Shown: one piece after another, positions 55,585-64,000 of the stretch
Position numbering within the stretch: position 1 is the first letter of the stretch
How the letters are laid out: each line of letters begins with the position of its first letter
Origin: Paraburkholderia phytofirmans OLGA172
Lineage (GTDB): Bacteria; Pseudomonadota; Gammaproteobacteria; Burkholderiales; Burkholderiaceae
Length of the DNA stretch: 64,000 bases
Direction: 5' to 3'
NCBI RefSeq assembly: GCF_001634365.1
Contig: NZ_CP014578.1
Location: forward strand, 2,666,001-2,730,000
The notes under the pieces: model-generated
What the model saw: the letters and a program-made list of their open reading frames with translations, nothing else
Told to the model about the DNA's origin: nothing
Databases searched by the model: none
Program-made: the position numbers and the translations under genes

Positions 55585-56694
55585 TCAGCCGACTCGCACC
55601 CGTCGACCGGTCTGATCAGACTGTTCAATCGCGGATAAAACCTTATGAAGTACCAGCGCGTCATCGAAATTGGGAGCCGTCTGGGTTCCGAGGCGCAGAT
55701 CGTCAGCCAATAACCGGTATATTCCTGCCACGTTTCGTGCAGCCAGAGCATCTTCAAGACCGAAGTAATACGATTGCGGTATCTCGAGTTCGGTGTAGCC
55801 GTCCTGGCCTTTGCGACCCGCCTCCACACGCAGCGGCGAAATGTTCACTGCAGGAACCTGTTCGACCGCTGCGGTGATACGCAGATCCCCTTCGGTTCCA
55901 TTGATCTCCCACAGCAGACGGGTACCGCGCGGCAATCCACCACGAAGCTGCAAAGACAAAGGCGCGCCAGACTGAAGCACTGCGTTGATCATCACATGAT
56001 CGGGCGTCTTCATCGGGATGCTCTCTCCCGTTTCGATGATGCTCACCGATTGCCGACGCCGCGACAGTACGGCATCAATCTCGCGGATAGGCCCCAGCAC
56101 ACTTTGCACCGCCGCAATAGCATGTCCACCAATGACCGAGAGCAGGGTCGCGCCATTTTTGGAATCCATGGCGTAAGCGTCACCGCGTGGTATCTGTTCG
56201 CCCCAGCTGACCCCCGCGCTGATATAGGTCGACGACAACACGTCTCCGACGTAACCGTCGGCAACGAGCTTGCGAATGAACTCCACTTCAGGTGACGCGA
56301 TTGCTTGAGTTCCAATAACGGCCGGCACCTTTGCTTTATTCGCGAGAAGAGCAAGCTCGGTTGCTTCGGCAAGTCCATTTCCAAGCGGCCATTCACAATA
56401 GACCGTCTTTCCAGCCTCGAGCGCCGCCGCGACCACTTCCTTATGGTATGGAACCTTTACCGTTACAACCACGACATCAATGTCTGGAGACGCAACGAGT
56501 GCCGCCACGCTCTCGAAAGCACGTGGAATGTCAAAGGCGGCGGCGGCGGCCTGCGCGCTCGCCAGGCTGGTGTTCGCCACACCGGCAAGTTCGAACACGT
56601 CAGGCAGCGCACGCAAGGCCGGAATATGAGCGGTAGTGGCCCAGCCTCGCTCAGCGCTCAAGCCAACGATACCCACACGAAAACGTTTATCCAT
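55585..56694 (-). CDS. Gfo/Idh/MocA oxidoreductase, Gal80-like
   Basis: This 369-residue protein starts with a Rossmann fold (FRVGIVGLSAERGWATTAHIPALRALPDVF) and has VYCEWPLGNGLAEATEL in place of the usual EKP, a change seen in Gal80-like members. It also contains VEFIRKLVADGYVGDVLSSTYISAG and GGHAIAAVQSVLGPI. It would act as a sugar or inositol-type dehydrogenase or a sensor. It is followed by the MFS gene on the same strand, about 155 bases on. Confidence 0.82.
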   Translation of the reverse strand: MDKRFRVGIVGLSAERGWATTAHIPALRALPDVFELAGVANTSLASAQAAAAAFDIPRAFESVAALVASPDIDVVVVTVKVPYHKEVVAAALEAGKTVYCEWPLGNGLAEATELALLANKAKVPAVIGTQAIASPEVEFIRKLVADGYVGDVLSSTYISAGVSWGEQIPRGDAYAMDSKNGATLLSVIGGHAIAAVQSVLGPIREIDAVLSRRRQSVSIIETGESIPMKTPDHVMINAVLQSGAPLSLQLRGGLPRGTRLLWEINGTEGDLRITAAVEQVPAVNISPLRVEAGRKGQDGYTELEIPQSYYFGLEDALAARNVAGIYRLLADDLRLGTQTAPNFDDALVLHKVLSAIEQSDQTGRRVRVG

Positions 56695-56754
56695 TGCTCC
56701 CTCTAAACCAATGTGTGACTTCCATACCGACCATCAGAGACCGCTAGGCATTGC

Positions 56755-57264
56755 TTACACAAGCCCGCACTTGTACGATGGGTCATCCTTATCGCGGCGC
56801 CCGGCGTTGGAGTTCTCCAACGGTGCCGACTCGGCTGAGACTGCGTCCGAGCGCTGGGAGTCCAGTACGACAACACGGTCCGCAATTCGCCACTCGCCGT
56901 TACGTCGTTCTACTCGGTCCACATATCGGACGTTCACAATCCAATCCGTTGCCAATTTTCCGTCGACGGGTTTTGTCCTGTGTATTGCCTGCGCGTAGTG
57001 CTCCGCATAAGCGACGTCGCCATCCACCTGAACGTACTGGTTGCCGGTGAAGTGCTGCGTGCACTCAAAGTTCGGCAGCAGTTCCGCAGCCCATTCAATG
57101 AAACCTTCCACGCCTCCGTTATAGGCGCCGTGCCGATCGATCGCGTCCGGGTGATAGCACGAACGCACAAGGTCCCAGTCCATCCGGTCAATGCCCCGGC
57201 AGTAGCGGATATGAATGCGCTTGATTTCAGCCTCGTCCAGAAACTGTTGAAGCCTGTTATCCAC
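56755..57264 (-). CDS. SnoaL/NTF2-like protein
   Basis: This 169-residue protein begins DNRLQQFLDEAEIKRIHIRYCRGIDRMDWDLVRSCYHPDAIDRHG, the SnoaL-type NTF2 fold with catalytic His/Asp candidates. GGVEGFIEWAAELLPNFECTQHFTGNQ and DVAYAEHYAQAIHR follow. Such proteins are ring-hydroxylation subunits, dehydratases or isomerases. A strong AAGGAG before the GTG at 57264 sets the start; a longer frame exists but overlaps the next gene. The role in this cluster is unknown. Confidence 0.82.
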   Translation of the reverse strand: MDNRLQQFLDEAEIKRIHIRYCRGIDRMDWDLVRSCYHPDAIDRHGAYNGGVEGFIEWAAELLPNFECTQHFTGNQYVQVDGDVAYAEHYAQAIHRTKPVDGKLATDWIVNVRYVDRVERRNGEWRIADRVVVLDSQRSDAVSAESAPLENSNAGRRDKDDPSYKCGLV

Positions 57265-57284
57265 TTTATGGCTCCTTTTTCTCG

Positions 57285-58334
57285 TTAGGAACGATGAAGC
57301 TCGCTCGGATGCGGTCCGTATTCGCCCGTTTCCATCAACTGTGATGCCGCAATCGCTTGCGGCGTCCAACGAAGCGTTGCCCGCGTTTCCAGCAACCAGG
57401 CCTGATAGGTCTCTGGAACGTTCTCGGGCGGCCCGTGATGAATCACACCTTTTGGCACCCAGGTCAACGTGCCGGGCTCCGAACATCCGCCCCAGACACC
57501 AGGCCCACGCACGTAACAGATCACCTCGTCGAAGTCCGCATTGACGTGAATCGGCGGTCGATTCGAGATGCGTGAACTGAGGTTGAATAACAGAACATCG
57601 CCCGTGCTGGATGACAAAAACTGACTCGGAGGTCCGCCATCAGGCGAGTAGGTGAGCAACTGAATTTTGTTCAGGTTGAGCTTCCACACCGGAACGGATT
57701 CCGACAATTGCATGCCGAGAGAGAGCGGATCATGCGGCATCGTGAACACCGTATTCTCTCCATCGATGGCCTTCAGCACCAGTTTCGTCTGACTGCCTGC
57801 GGGAATGTCGGGACCCACCTTCGCATACTCCAGGTCCCGCGCGACATTGATCATTCCCGTGGGCGCCGGAGGCGCAAGTTTCAATGCCGATGGGCTTTCG
57901 ACAATGAGGCTGCGCATGGTGTCGCCCAAAGGCGCGTAGCGATACGCTATCGAGCGCGGGATGCAAACAAAGTCGCCTTCATCAGCCGTGATGCAGCCAA
58001 CGTCCGTTTCGAATTTGACGCTACCCGACTGGATGAAATGGATTTCGTCCGCCTCCACATTTCGAACTACAAACGGCATCGGCTTGCGCCGGCCAGACAC
58101 ATGCAGCTTGACACCCAGTCTGGACGTCGCCACGGTGGTCGGAAGCGCATCCGCGCTGTCCCGATCGTCTGGTATCAAACGGTCAAGGACCGCCCGCCGC
58201 GGTGCATGTGGCCCTTCCACAGAAAGATAATCTGGCGCGTACGTCGACCGGGTAACGACAGAAAATACGCCCATGAACCCATCCCGGGTCCACAGTTGCA
58301 CAGGAGGCTCTGCGCCTTTTGTCTGATCACTCAT
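57285..58334 (-). CDS. Homogentisate 1,2-dioxygenase-like cupin
   Basis: This 349-residue protein has a bicupin layout. FVVRNVEADEIHFIQSGSVKFETDVGCITADEGDFVCIPRSIAYRY resembles the core of homogentisate dioxygenase (metal-binding Glu/His in ADEIHFIQSG). NADFDEVICYVRGPGVWGGCSEPGTLTWVPKGVIHHGPPE is a second cupin with likely metal ligands His/His. It is shorter than true HmgA (about 430-450). The neighbours do not include maleylacetoacetate isomerase or fumarylacetoacetase, so a different substrate is likely. Confidence 0.78.
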   Translation of the reverse strand: MSDQTKGAEPPVQLWTRDGFMGVFSVVTRSTYAPDYLSVEGPHAPRRAVLDRLIPDDRDSADALPTTVATSRLGVKLHVSGRRKPMPFVVRNVEADEIHFIQSGSVKFETDVGCITADEGDFVCIPRSIAYRYAPLGDTMRSLIVESPSALKLAPPAPTGMINVARDLEYAKVGPDIPAGSQTKLVLKAIDGENTVFTMPHDPLSLGMQLSESVPVWKLNLNKIQLLTYSPDGGPPSQFLSSSTGDVLLFNLSSRISNRPPIHVNADFDEVICYVRGPGVWGGCSEPGTLTWVPKGVIHHGPPENVPETYQAWLLETRATLRWTPQAIAASQLMETGEYGPHPSELHRS

Positions 58335-58568
58335 TTGTCACTCTCCTCGGTTGTAGAACGCTCAAGGTCGGCGTGGCCCATGGAGCATCCGGGCATGCGT
58401 CGACACGCCAAGGCCTGAAGAACAACTGGTTCTGACTTTGTAGCAGTTACAGAATCCGATCAACAACCGTATTGCCAAGATTCCCCGCATTGCACGACCA
58501 CGTCAACGTCGAACAACCACTCTTTCAAAATGACGCCGCGCTCGCGGCGTCATGGCAACCACACGTTA

Positions 58569-59510
58569 TTAGCGCGCTGGCTTTCCAATCAGCGCCCGGT
58601 ACTCGTTAGCAGTTGCCGGAGTGCGTCCGAGAAGACCGGCAATGTCGCGCGCCATCGTGAACATCTCAAGATTGCTCTTGAGGCGCTCGTCTCTGTTCGG
58701 GTACTTCCACGGCGTGTCTTCCGTGCCGACGCGGATATGCAGACCCATCATGGTGGCGAGGGTGGTCATATAGAGCGATGCGCGGCCCGCCGCGCAGACG
58801 CTGATGACCGAGGTCGGATCGATCTTGCGAATCTGGTCGACCATCAGGAACATGTGCTGCGTCATGTCCTGAGCGTCGCTAACCCAGGTGCCCGACACCA
58901 GCGTGCGGCCGACGTTGAACGGCAAGCCGTAGAGGATCAGCCAGTTGTACGGCTTCTTGAGAATGCCGGTATCGATCAGCTTGCGCTTGGCAAGTTCGAT
59001 TTCGCCGGAACTGTGGACTGCCAGCTCGGGCTTGACGCCTACCTCCTCGAGCGTTGCGACGGCCGGCACCGCAAAGGCCTCCGGATGGCCCGGCGCGCAC
59101 GGCGCGACTTCGGTCAGGCCTTCGCGAGCGGGACTCATGCACATATCGAATGTTGTGCCGTGCAGCACGTTCACGTTCGGGACGAAATCGTTGCCGAAGC
59201 GGGCGCGCAGCGGCTCGATAACCTGCTTGTAGGCCTCGACCGGCAGGATGTCGCGATCCATGCGGCGCCCCTGTGCGTCGGTCATGAACGAGAAGTCGAT
59301 GTGAACGCCGCAGGCGCCGGCTTCGATCACGGTGGTCGCTTCATCCACGTACGCCTGGAAGGACGTCGTGTCTTCAAAGCGTCCGGAAACCGCGGCGTTG
59401 ATTGCGACCTTCTCCGGCACGTCCCACTTGGGCTGCAACTCGGCTCCTGCAATGAACTGGTACTCCTCCATTTCGCGCTTGGCGGCTTCCCACAGTGGCA
59501 GTTTTTCCAT
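58569..59510 (-). CDS. BKACE-family beta-keto acid cleavage enzyme (DUF849)
   Basis: This 313-residue TIM-barrel protein resembles 3-keto-5-aminohexanoate cleavage enzymes, which use zinc and acetyl-CoA to split beta-keto acids. VAINAAVSGRFEDTTSFQAYVDEATTVIEAGACGVHIDFSFM is the N-terminal part; DFVPNVNVLHGTTFDMCMSP, KPELAVHSSGEIELAKRK, WLILYGLPFNVGRTLVSGTWV and GLHIRVGTEDTPWKYPNRDERLKSN complete the pattern. Zn ligands would be His in LAVHSSG and nearby residues. It heads the cluster of SnoaL, cupin, Gfo and MFS genes. Confidence 0.85.
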   Translation of the reverse strand: MEKLPLWEAAKREMEEYQFIAGAELQPKWDVPEKVAINAAVSGRFEDTTSFQAYVDEATTVIEAGACGVHIDFSFMTDAQGRRMDRDILPVEAYKQVIEPLRARFGNDFVPNVNVLHGTTFDMCMSPAREGLTEVAPCAPGHPEAFAVPAVATLEEVGVKPELAVHSSGEIELAKRKLIDTGILKKPYNWLILYGLPFNVGRTLVSGTWVSDAQDMTQHMFLMVDQIRKIDPTSVISVCAAGRASLYMTTLATMMGLHIRVGTEDTPWKYPNRDERLKSNLEMFTMARDIAGLLGRTPATANEYRALIGKPAR

Positions 59511-59832
59511 GATGATGATCCTCGACGTAGGTAGTGAAGTAAGGGCTCGAATTTTTCCGAACCAGCGGCAATCAGATAGGCATCGGACGTTCCGACGTGG
59601 CTGAAGGCCTCATCAAATGACAGAGCCGTAAACTCACGAAAGTCCACCGCCCTCCCAATCGAATCATTTGTGTTAAAATGATTCTTCGCACGATCGATTT
59701 ACATCGAATGATGCACTCAAGAACTAACAAAGTCAAGGGCACCAGGGAATCCCCTGGAAAGACGTTCTCACTGAGTTTTTCCGGGCGGCCCGGCGCGTAG
59801 CCGGTTCAAACTATCTGTCGAGGAATGAGCGA
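59511..59832. promoter_or_regulatory. Divergent control region of BKACE cluster and MarR gene
   Basis: It contains the palindrome at 59661-59684 and AT-rich promoter-like sequence near 59670. A minus-strand frame from a GTG at 59647 (MDFREFTALSFDEAFSHVG) has a GGGAGG in front and ends inside the BKACE gene; it may be a leader or remnant. Confidence 0.5.
59661..59684. promoter_or_regulatory. Palindromic operator, likely MarR site
   Basis: GAATCATTT and AAATGATTC are perfect inverted arms of nine bases separated by six. The spacing of about 24 bases fits a dimeric MarR regulator. It lies between the two divergent transcription units. Confidence 0.75.
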
Positions 59833-60375
59833 ATGGCTAAGTCCTACCCCACCGCAATCGATATGACCTTCGAAGCGATCGAGTCGCCTTGCGGCTCAGC
59901 GGAAATGGAACGACGGGAAATCTTCGACGATCGCGGCCGAACCGTCCCGTGGATGACCCGAACACTGCATCGGCTGTACAACGTCGAGGCGCAGAAGATC
60001 CTCGACAGGGAGAAAATCTCCATCGCACATTGGTACTACCTGCGGGTGCTGGCCCAACGCGGTGAATTGAATCAACTGGAACTGAGCAAACGCGTGGGGA
60101 TCGCCTCGACCACTGCTGTGCCGGCTTTGGACAGTATGGAAAAGCGCGGCTTGGTAACGCGAACTCGCGATCCGAAAGACCGGCGCAAGTACTACGTCAG
60201 TCTCACTGACGATGGCAGACGTCTGGTTGATGAACTATTGCCGGAGATCATCCGGATGCTTTGCAGTTCGTTTGATGGAGTAACGCCCGAGGAGACGTGC
60301 GTCTTCTGGAAGGTCATGCATCAGGTCGCGCAAAACCTCACGGACAGGGCCAGTGACGGCACAGTCGAAGACTAG
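59833..60375 (+). CDS. MarR-family transcriptional regulator
   Basis: This 180-residue protein has a winged HTH (ISIAHWYYLRVLAQRGELNQLELSKRVGIASTTAVPALDSMEKRGLVTRTRDPKDRRKYYVSLTDDGRRLVDELLPEI). The wing sequence DPKDRRKYYVSLT is the MarR hallmark. The start is an ATG behind GAGG. It diverges from the BKACE cluster and probably represses it by binding the palindrome between them. Confidence 0.9.
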   Translation: MAKSYPTAIDMTFEAIESPCGSAEMERREIFDDRGRTVPWMTRTLHRLYNVEAQKILDREKISIAHWYYLRVLAQRGELNQLELSKRVGIASTTAVPALDSMEKRGLVTRTRDPKDRRKYYVSLTDDGRRLVDELLPEIIRMLCSSFDGVTPEETCVFWKVMHQVAQNLTDRASDGTVED

Positions 60376-60478
60376 ATCGTGAGCGCTGGCTTGCGGGGCG
60401 CACAGTCCCCGATCAGTACGCACGGAGAAGCAAAGCGAACTGCGGCCTGGCTGCCGCAGTTCGGAACATAGCTAAGTG

Positions 60479-60763
60479 TTACAGGCCCGGTGCGTGACCC
60501 GAACGAGAGGTCCCAGCCGTTGCGCCGCCATAGCCCACCTCACCACTTTGCGCCGCGGCATTCTGTGCTGCGACTTTCTTTTCAGCAGCTTGAATGTTTT
60601 CCGGGTAATGCACCGCATCACGCGGGTTATAGCCGGCGCTCTCAACCTGAGAGAGTTCTTCACGCACCTGTGCTCGGCTGAGCGATTGACTGGACTGCGC
60701 GAACGACGCAACGGGCGCCGCTATCAGGGCTGCGATAAAGACCGCCTTAGTGAACGACTTCAT
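60479..60763 (-). CDS. DUF4148 secreted protein
   Basis: This 94-residue protein has a signal peptide (MKSFTKAVFIAALIAAPVASFAQ) and the DUF4148 core SQSLSRAQVREELSQVESAGYNPRDAVHYPENIQAAEKKVAAQNA. The family is small, periplasmic and specific to Burkholderiales; no function is known. An ATG two codons earlier is possible. Confidence 0.88.
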   Translation of the reverse strand: MKSFTKAVFIAALIAAPVASFAQSSQSLSRAQVREELSQVESAGYNPRDAVHYPENIQAAEKKVAAQNAAAQSGEVGYGGATAGTSRSGHAPGL

Positions 60764-61494
60764 GATCATGTGCCTCTAAAATTGTATGAGTGGCGTGACG
60801 AAACAGCTTGTGTGCCACGGCTAGAAACAGTCTAAGAGAAAGAGCCACCTGGGGTAAGTACTCATGCCACCGATTCACCGTTGCATGGCGAACAACAGTC
60901 TGGACGCGACACGTCGCCCCGCTTCATATGCCGAAACAACTGCTTAGCCTTCCTCATCTATCACTGCGGACCATAGGCGTTGGGCAATCGAAACTGGCGT
61001 GCATGGTTCCGCACACAAAAGCAGGTTCGCCCACGCAGCCCAACTCAAATTGATGGTGGCGTTGTACGCCGCCACAGTCACGCAAGCGCTGCCAAATCAC
61101 CCCTACACCCTTCGCTAGGGACATTCCCTAGGGTTCTTGACTTTATTCATCCCGAAACACATTATTCGATATGAATTCATCGCACATAGCACGATTTAGC
61201 ATAAAACTATGCCGCAACGGGCATTGGACACAGGACGCACGCTTTCTGGCATGTCCAAATATCTGAACCAATGTTTCATCAAATAAATAATATAGGATTG
61301 CCAAATTCTCACCACGGACTGATGCCGGGATGTATGGCCTGTTCCGGTTTTCGCTATCGCGCAACTCGTCTGCATCTGTTCGCGTTCGAGCTTTATCACT
61401 AGCGCGGCTTGTGTTCAAAAGATCACTGCTGGGTTCGAGATTTTCCTCAACTCATTTTTCGAATCCGACTTCATTACCTACCTTGAGGATCGTC
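60764..61494. other. Long AT-richer intergenic region
   Basis: It contains a perfect short palindrome (CTAGGGA-CAT-TCCCTAG at 61115-61131), a possible regulator site upstream of the sugar transporter, and no supported gene. Confidence 0.4.
61115..61131. promoter_or_regulatory. Palindrome CTAGGGA N3 TCCCTAG
   Basis: The two seven-base arms are perfect and separated by CAT. The pattern recalls LuxR-type response-regulator sites. It lies 380 bases before the sugar-binding protein gene. Confidence 0.4.
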
Positions 61495-62718
61495 ATGTTC
61501 GATATGTTTCGAGTCTGGCAAGCTGCAGCGCCAAAAATGCAGACCCAATTCATTGCGGATGGAGAGTCGTCTGTCGGGAAAAAAGTCTCCACAGACCGCC
61601 CGGTCAGGCACGTCGGCGCATGCCGTACGCATCGGCGAGCCGTTCCACACTCGCTGCGCCACATTGCACTGCTCATCTCGGCTGGCCTGATTGGTACTGC
61701 CGCACACGCGACAGACGATTCCCTGACGAACCGCCAAAGCGACATTACTCCCCTCTGCGGCGCGAAGCCGATGATTGTCGGCGTGTCCGATGGATACGGT
61801 GGTAATACCTGGCGAAAGACAGGTCTGGCCGAGGTCAAGGACGAACTCAGCCGCTGCAAGAACGTCAAGCGGATCATCTACAGCAACGCCAACGGCGATC
61901 CGCAGAAGGCAAACTCCGACATCAACAGCATGGTCGCACAGGGCGTCAATGTGCTCATCATGCTTCCGGATTTTGGCGCAGTACAACTTCCGGCCATGCG
62001 CGCAGCCATGAAAGCGGGTGTATCGGTCGTACCGTATTCGGCACAGATATCCGGGGTAGCCGGACGCGACTACGTCGTCAACGTCGTCGGGGACACTAAG
62101 CAGATTGGTGTGCTTTGGGCCAACTGGCTTGGAACAAACCTCAAGAAAGGCAACGTGGTGTTCGTGGGTGGATCGCCTGGCGCTGCCGGATCCCGCAACT
62201 TCATGGACGGCCTGAAGGCCGGCCTCGATAAATACCCGAACCTGAAGCTATTAAATGATCAGTTTGTCGTGACGAACTGGAATCCGGTGGACGCGCAAAA
62301 AGCCACCGCAGGCCTGATCGCCCAGTACCCGCACATCGACGCCATCGTCACAGACTATGGCGTGACCGCGCTTGCCGCTGCGAAAGCATTCGAGCAGGCA
62401 CATCTCCCGGTGCCCGCCATCGTAACCATCGCAAGCGATAACGAACTGAACTGTCACTACCTGTCGGCCAAGAAGTCGGGGACCGCATTTCCGTACTACA
62501 CCCTCGATGGCACGACAACTTACGTGCGCTTCGCAGTGCGGCATGGCGTCGCCAGCTATCAAGGCACCGCTGATAACGAATCGCCCTCAGTACTTCCTTT
62601 CGCCTACGCCGACAGTGCCAAGGGCCTCGATCCCAAGTGCGATCCCAGCGCGCCGCCCGATGCCGACCTGTCCTCCGCCCTCCCCCCTGAAAAGCTCAAG
62701 GCAGTATTTGAGCAGTAA
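61495..62718 (+). CDS. Sugar ABC transporter periplasmic binding protein (RbsB-like)
   Basis: This 407-residue protein has a substrate-binding domain of the periplasmic-binding-protein type I family: KPMIVGVSDGYGGNTWRKTGLAEVKDELSRCKNVKRIIYSNANGDPQKANSDINSMVAQGVNVLIMLP, VVFVGGSPGAAGSRNFMDGLKAGLDKYPNLKLL and IDAIVTDYGVTALAAAKAFEQ. The signal peptide core (HIALLISAGLIGTAAHA) lies only at residues 56-72, so the N-terminus is long; an ATG at 61537 would shorten it by 14 residues. GAGG precedes the ATG at 61495. The ATPase gene follows 15 bases later. Confidence 0.85.
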   Translation: MFDMFRVWQAAAPKMQTQFIADGESSVGKKVSTDRPVRHVGACRTHRRAVPHSLRHIALLISAGLIGTAAHATDDSLTNRQSDITPLCGAKPMIVGVSDGYGGNTWRKTGLAEVKDELSRCKNVKRIIYSNANGDPQKANSDINSMVAQGVNVLIMLPDFGAVQLPAMRAAMKAGVSVVPYSAQISGVAGRDYVVNVVGDTKQIGVLWANWLGTNLKKGNVVFVGGSPGAAGSRNFMDGLKAGLDKYPNLKLLNDQFVVTNWNPVDAQKATAGLIAQYPHIDAIVTDYGVTALAAAKAFEQAHLPVPAIVTIASDNELNCHYLSAKKSGTAFPYYTLDGTTTYVRFAVRHGVASYQGTADNESPSVLPFAYADSAKGLDPKCDPSAPPDADLSSALPPEKLKAVFEQ

Positions 62719-62733
62719 AGCTCGAGGCGAATC

Positions 62734-64000
62734 ATGAACGATCAGAACACTCTGCTTCAGATTGATGGTGTCACCAAAGTCTTTCCCGGTGTACGGGCAC
62801 TTGATAACGTCACGTTCTCGGTGCTCGCGGGCGAAGTGCATGGTCTCGTCGGCGAGAATGGCGCAGGTAAGTCCACTCTCATGGCGGTTGCGTCCGGTGC
62901 GCTCGTCCCGGAAAAAGGACGCGTCGTTATCAACGGCGCAGAAACTAAAGGCGACACCGACGCGGCGCGGCGCCTCGGCTTGGCGATCGTGCGACAGGAA
63001 CCGGCTCTCATGCCCGATCTGACTGTTGCCGAGAACCTTTATCTCGGCGTGCCGATCGAACAACGCCCTTCTCTGATGAACACCGCGCAATGGGCACAAC
63101 AACTCCTGCGGCAGTGGAGTGACGACGTCGCGATCGATGCAAACGAGCGGGTTTTGAGCCTGAATCCCGAGCAACGCTTCATTGTCGAGATCGTGAAGGC
63201 GCTCGCCGCCAAACCGAAGGTTCTCGTTCTCGATGAGCCCACCGAGCATCTGCTGGCGGAAGACGTCGACCGTCTATTTGAGCACATTCGCAAAGTGACG
63301 GCAGCGAGTTGCTCGGTCGTCTATATCTCGCACCGCATTCGCGAAGTGCAGAAGATCGCCAACCGCCTGACCGTTTTGCGCGACGGACAAGGACAAGGCA
63401 CGTATGACGCTGCCGGTCTCAGCGAACAACAAATCGTCGAACTCATCGTTGGCGGGGCGCTTGACCGGGAGTTCCCCGCGAAAGCCGGACATGAGCGCGC
63501 CGGCGTGGTGCTTGACGTGGTATCGCTGCGCGGCGCTGGCTTCACTGACGTATCGGTGCAGGTCAGGAAAGGGGAAATCGTGGGGCTGGCCGGTATCGAC
63601 GGCAACGGACAGCGCGAATTCATGCGCGCCCTCGCCGGCCTTGCCAGAAGCCGTGGCAGCATCACCGTCAACGGAATACCAGCGAAAATTCAGACGTCTC
63701 AGGCCGCCGCCGCTTCGGGCATTCGCTACCTCCCGGGTGACCGCCATCGGGATGGCATCTTCGGCGAATTATCCGTACGTGAGAATTTCTCACTCCGCAG
63801 TCTTCCGTTCGATTCCATTCATGGCTGGATCAACCAGAGAAGCGAAGCGAGACGCACCAAACTGGCAGTAACAGGTTTCGCGGTCAAGACACCGACCGTC
63901 GAAACGCCCATTCGCTCGTTGTCAGGAGGCAATCAGCAGAAGCTGGTGCTGGCCAGCGTCCTTGCGAGCAATCCCGAGGTTCTGCTCGTCGACGAACCGA
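62734..64000 (+). CDS. Sugar ABC transporter ATP-binding protein, 3' end outside window
   Basis: The frame is open to the window edge, giving 422 residues of a two-domain RbsA-type ATPase. Domain 1 has Walker A GENGAGKST, a signature-like LSLNPEQRFIVEIVKAL that lacks the LSGG glycines, and Walker B VLVLDEPTEHL. Domain 2 has LAGIDGNGQREFMRALAG and a normal signature LSGGNQQKLVLASVLASNPEVLLVDEP. GAGGCG lies before the ATG at 62734. It is cotranscribed with the binding protein; the permease should follow beyond the window. Confidence 0.9.
   Translation, partial: MNDQNTLLQIDGVTKVFPGVRALDNVTFSVLAGEVHGLVGENGAGKSTLMAVASGALVPEKGRVVINGAETKGDTDAARRLGLAIVRQEPALMPDLTVAENLYLGVPIEQRPSLMNTAQWAQQLLRQWSDDVAIDANERVLSLNPEQRFIVEIVKALAAKPKVLVLDEPTEHLLAEDVDRLFEHIRKVTAASCSVVYISHRIREVQKIANRLTVLRDGQGQGTYDAAGLSEQQIVELIVGGALDREFPAKAGHERAGVVLDVVSLRGAGFTDVSVQVRKGEIVGLAGIDGNGQREFMRALAGLARSRGSITVNGIPAKIQTSQAAAASGIRYLPGDRHRDGIFGELSVRENFSLRSLPFDSIHGWINQRSEARRTKLAVTGFAVKTPTVETPIRSLSGGNQQKLVLASVLASNPEVLLVDEP

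Noticed and set aside
40537..64000. Right attachment site (second copy of the tRNA-Leu 3' end)
   Set aside because: No convincing direct repeat was seen by eye, so no site is claimed.

Overview
The window reads as chromosomal DNA from a Burkholderiaceae bacterium, most likely Paraburkholderia or Burkholderia. It has high GC content and dense genes, many small conserved proteins typical of that group (DUF4148, DUF1488, XapX), an ssu sulfonate operon, aat-bpt next to pyrD, and rpiA-rlmB-rnr on one strand. The assignment rests on recognition of the proteins; no search was run.

Layout. 1-4.6 kb: a minus-strand run of isochorismatase-like hydrolase, YtcJ amidohydrolase, HD-domain protein, XapX protein and a secreted VOC protein cut by the window start. 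4.9-9.2 kb: a LysR remnant, a lipid A acyltransferase, DoxX, an alpha/beta hydrolase, tRNA-His and dusA. 9.6-14.2 kb: small hypothetical genes, then mop and ssuB-ssuC-ssuD. 14.7-20.5 kb: a membrane protein, a 3-hydroxyisobutyryl-CoA-hydrolase-like enzyme, a TetR regulator with a striking hexanucleotide repeat and divergent operators, an epimerase, a lipoprotein, an SMR pump and an HbpS-like protein. 20.8-28.5 kb: tRNA-fMet, then nudix-aat-bpt-pyrD, a cystine-type ABC binding protein and permease, an oxidoreductase and a FadR-type regulator. 29-34 kb: a gene-poor stretch with a Crp/Fnr regulator, a sugar transferase that lacks its central domain, a HigBA-type toxin-antitoxin pair and a glycosyltransferase tail; it looks like a decayed polysaccharide locus. 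34.2-38.4 kb: the housekeeping genes rpiA, rlmB and rnr.

Two near-identical tRNA-Leu(CAG) genes, each with its own promoter and terminator, stand at 38.7-39.15 kb. A P4-type integrase follows the second, so an integrative element starts there. Its cargo includes a compact four-gene minus-strand cluster (40.9-44.4 kb): a SMEK-like, restriction-fold protein followed by three different proteins carrying HEPN RNase motifs (Rx4H). This is the best candidate in the window for an undescribed anti-phage system. Next come plasmid-type maintenance genes (DUF932, ParB-like, and an StbA-StbB-StbC-like set with 10-bp direct repeats upstream), large hairpins, a Tn3 transposase remnant and an intact IS3-family element with a CTG target duplication. 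I could not find the right attachment site, so the far boundary is open.

From 54 kb a catabolic cluster runs on the minus strand (MFS transporter, Gfo/Idh/MocA oxidoreductase, SnoaL-like protein, homogentisate-dioxygenase-like cupin, BKACE enzyme). It diverges from a MarR regulator, with a palindromic operator between them. A DUF4148 protein and the first two genes of a ribose-type sugar ABC transporter end the window; the ATPase is cut by the window edge.
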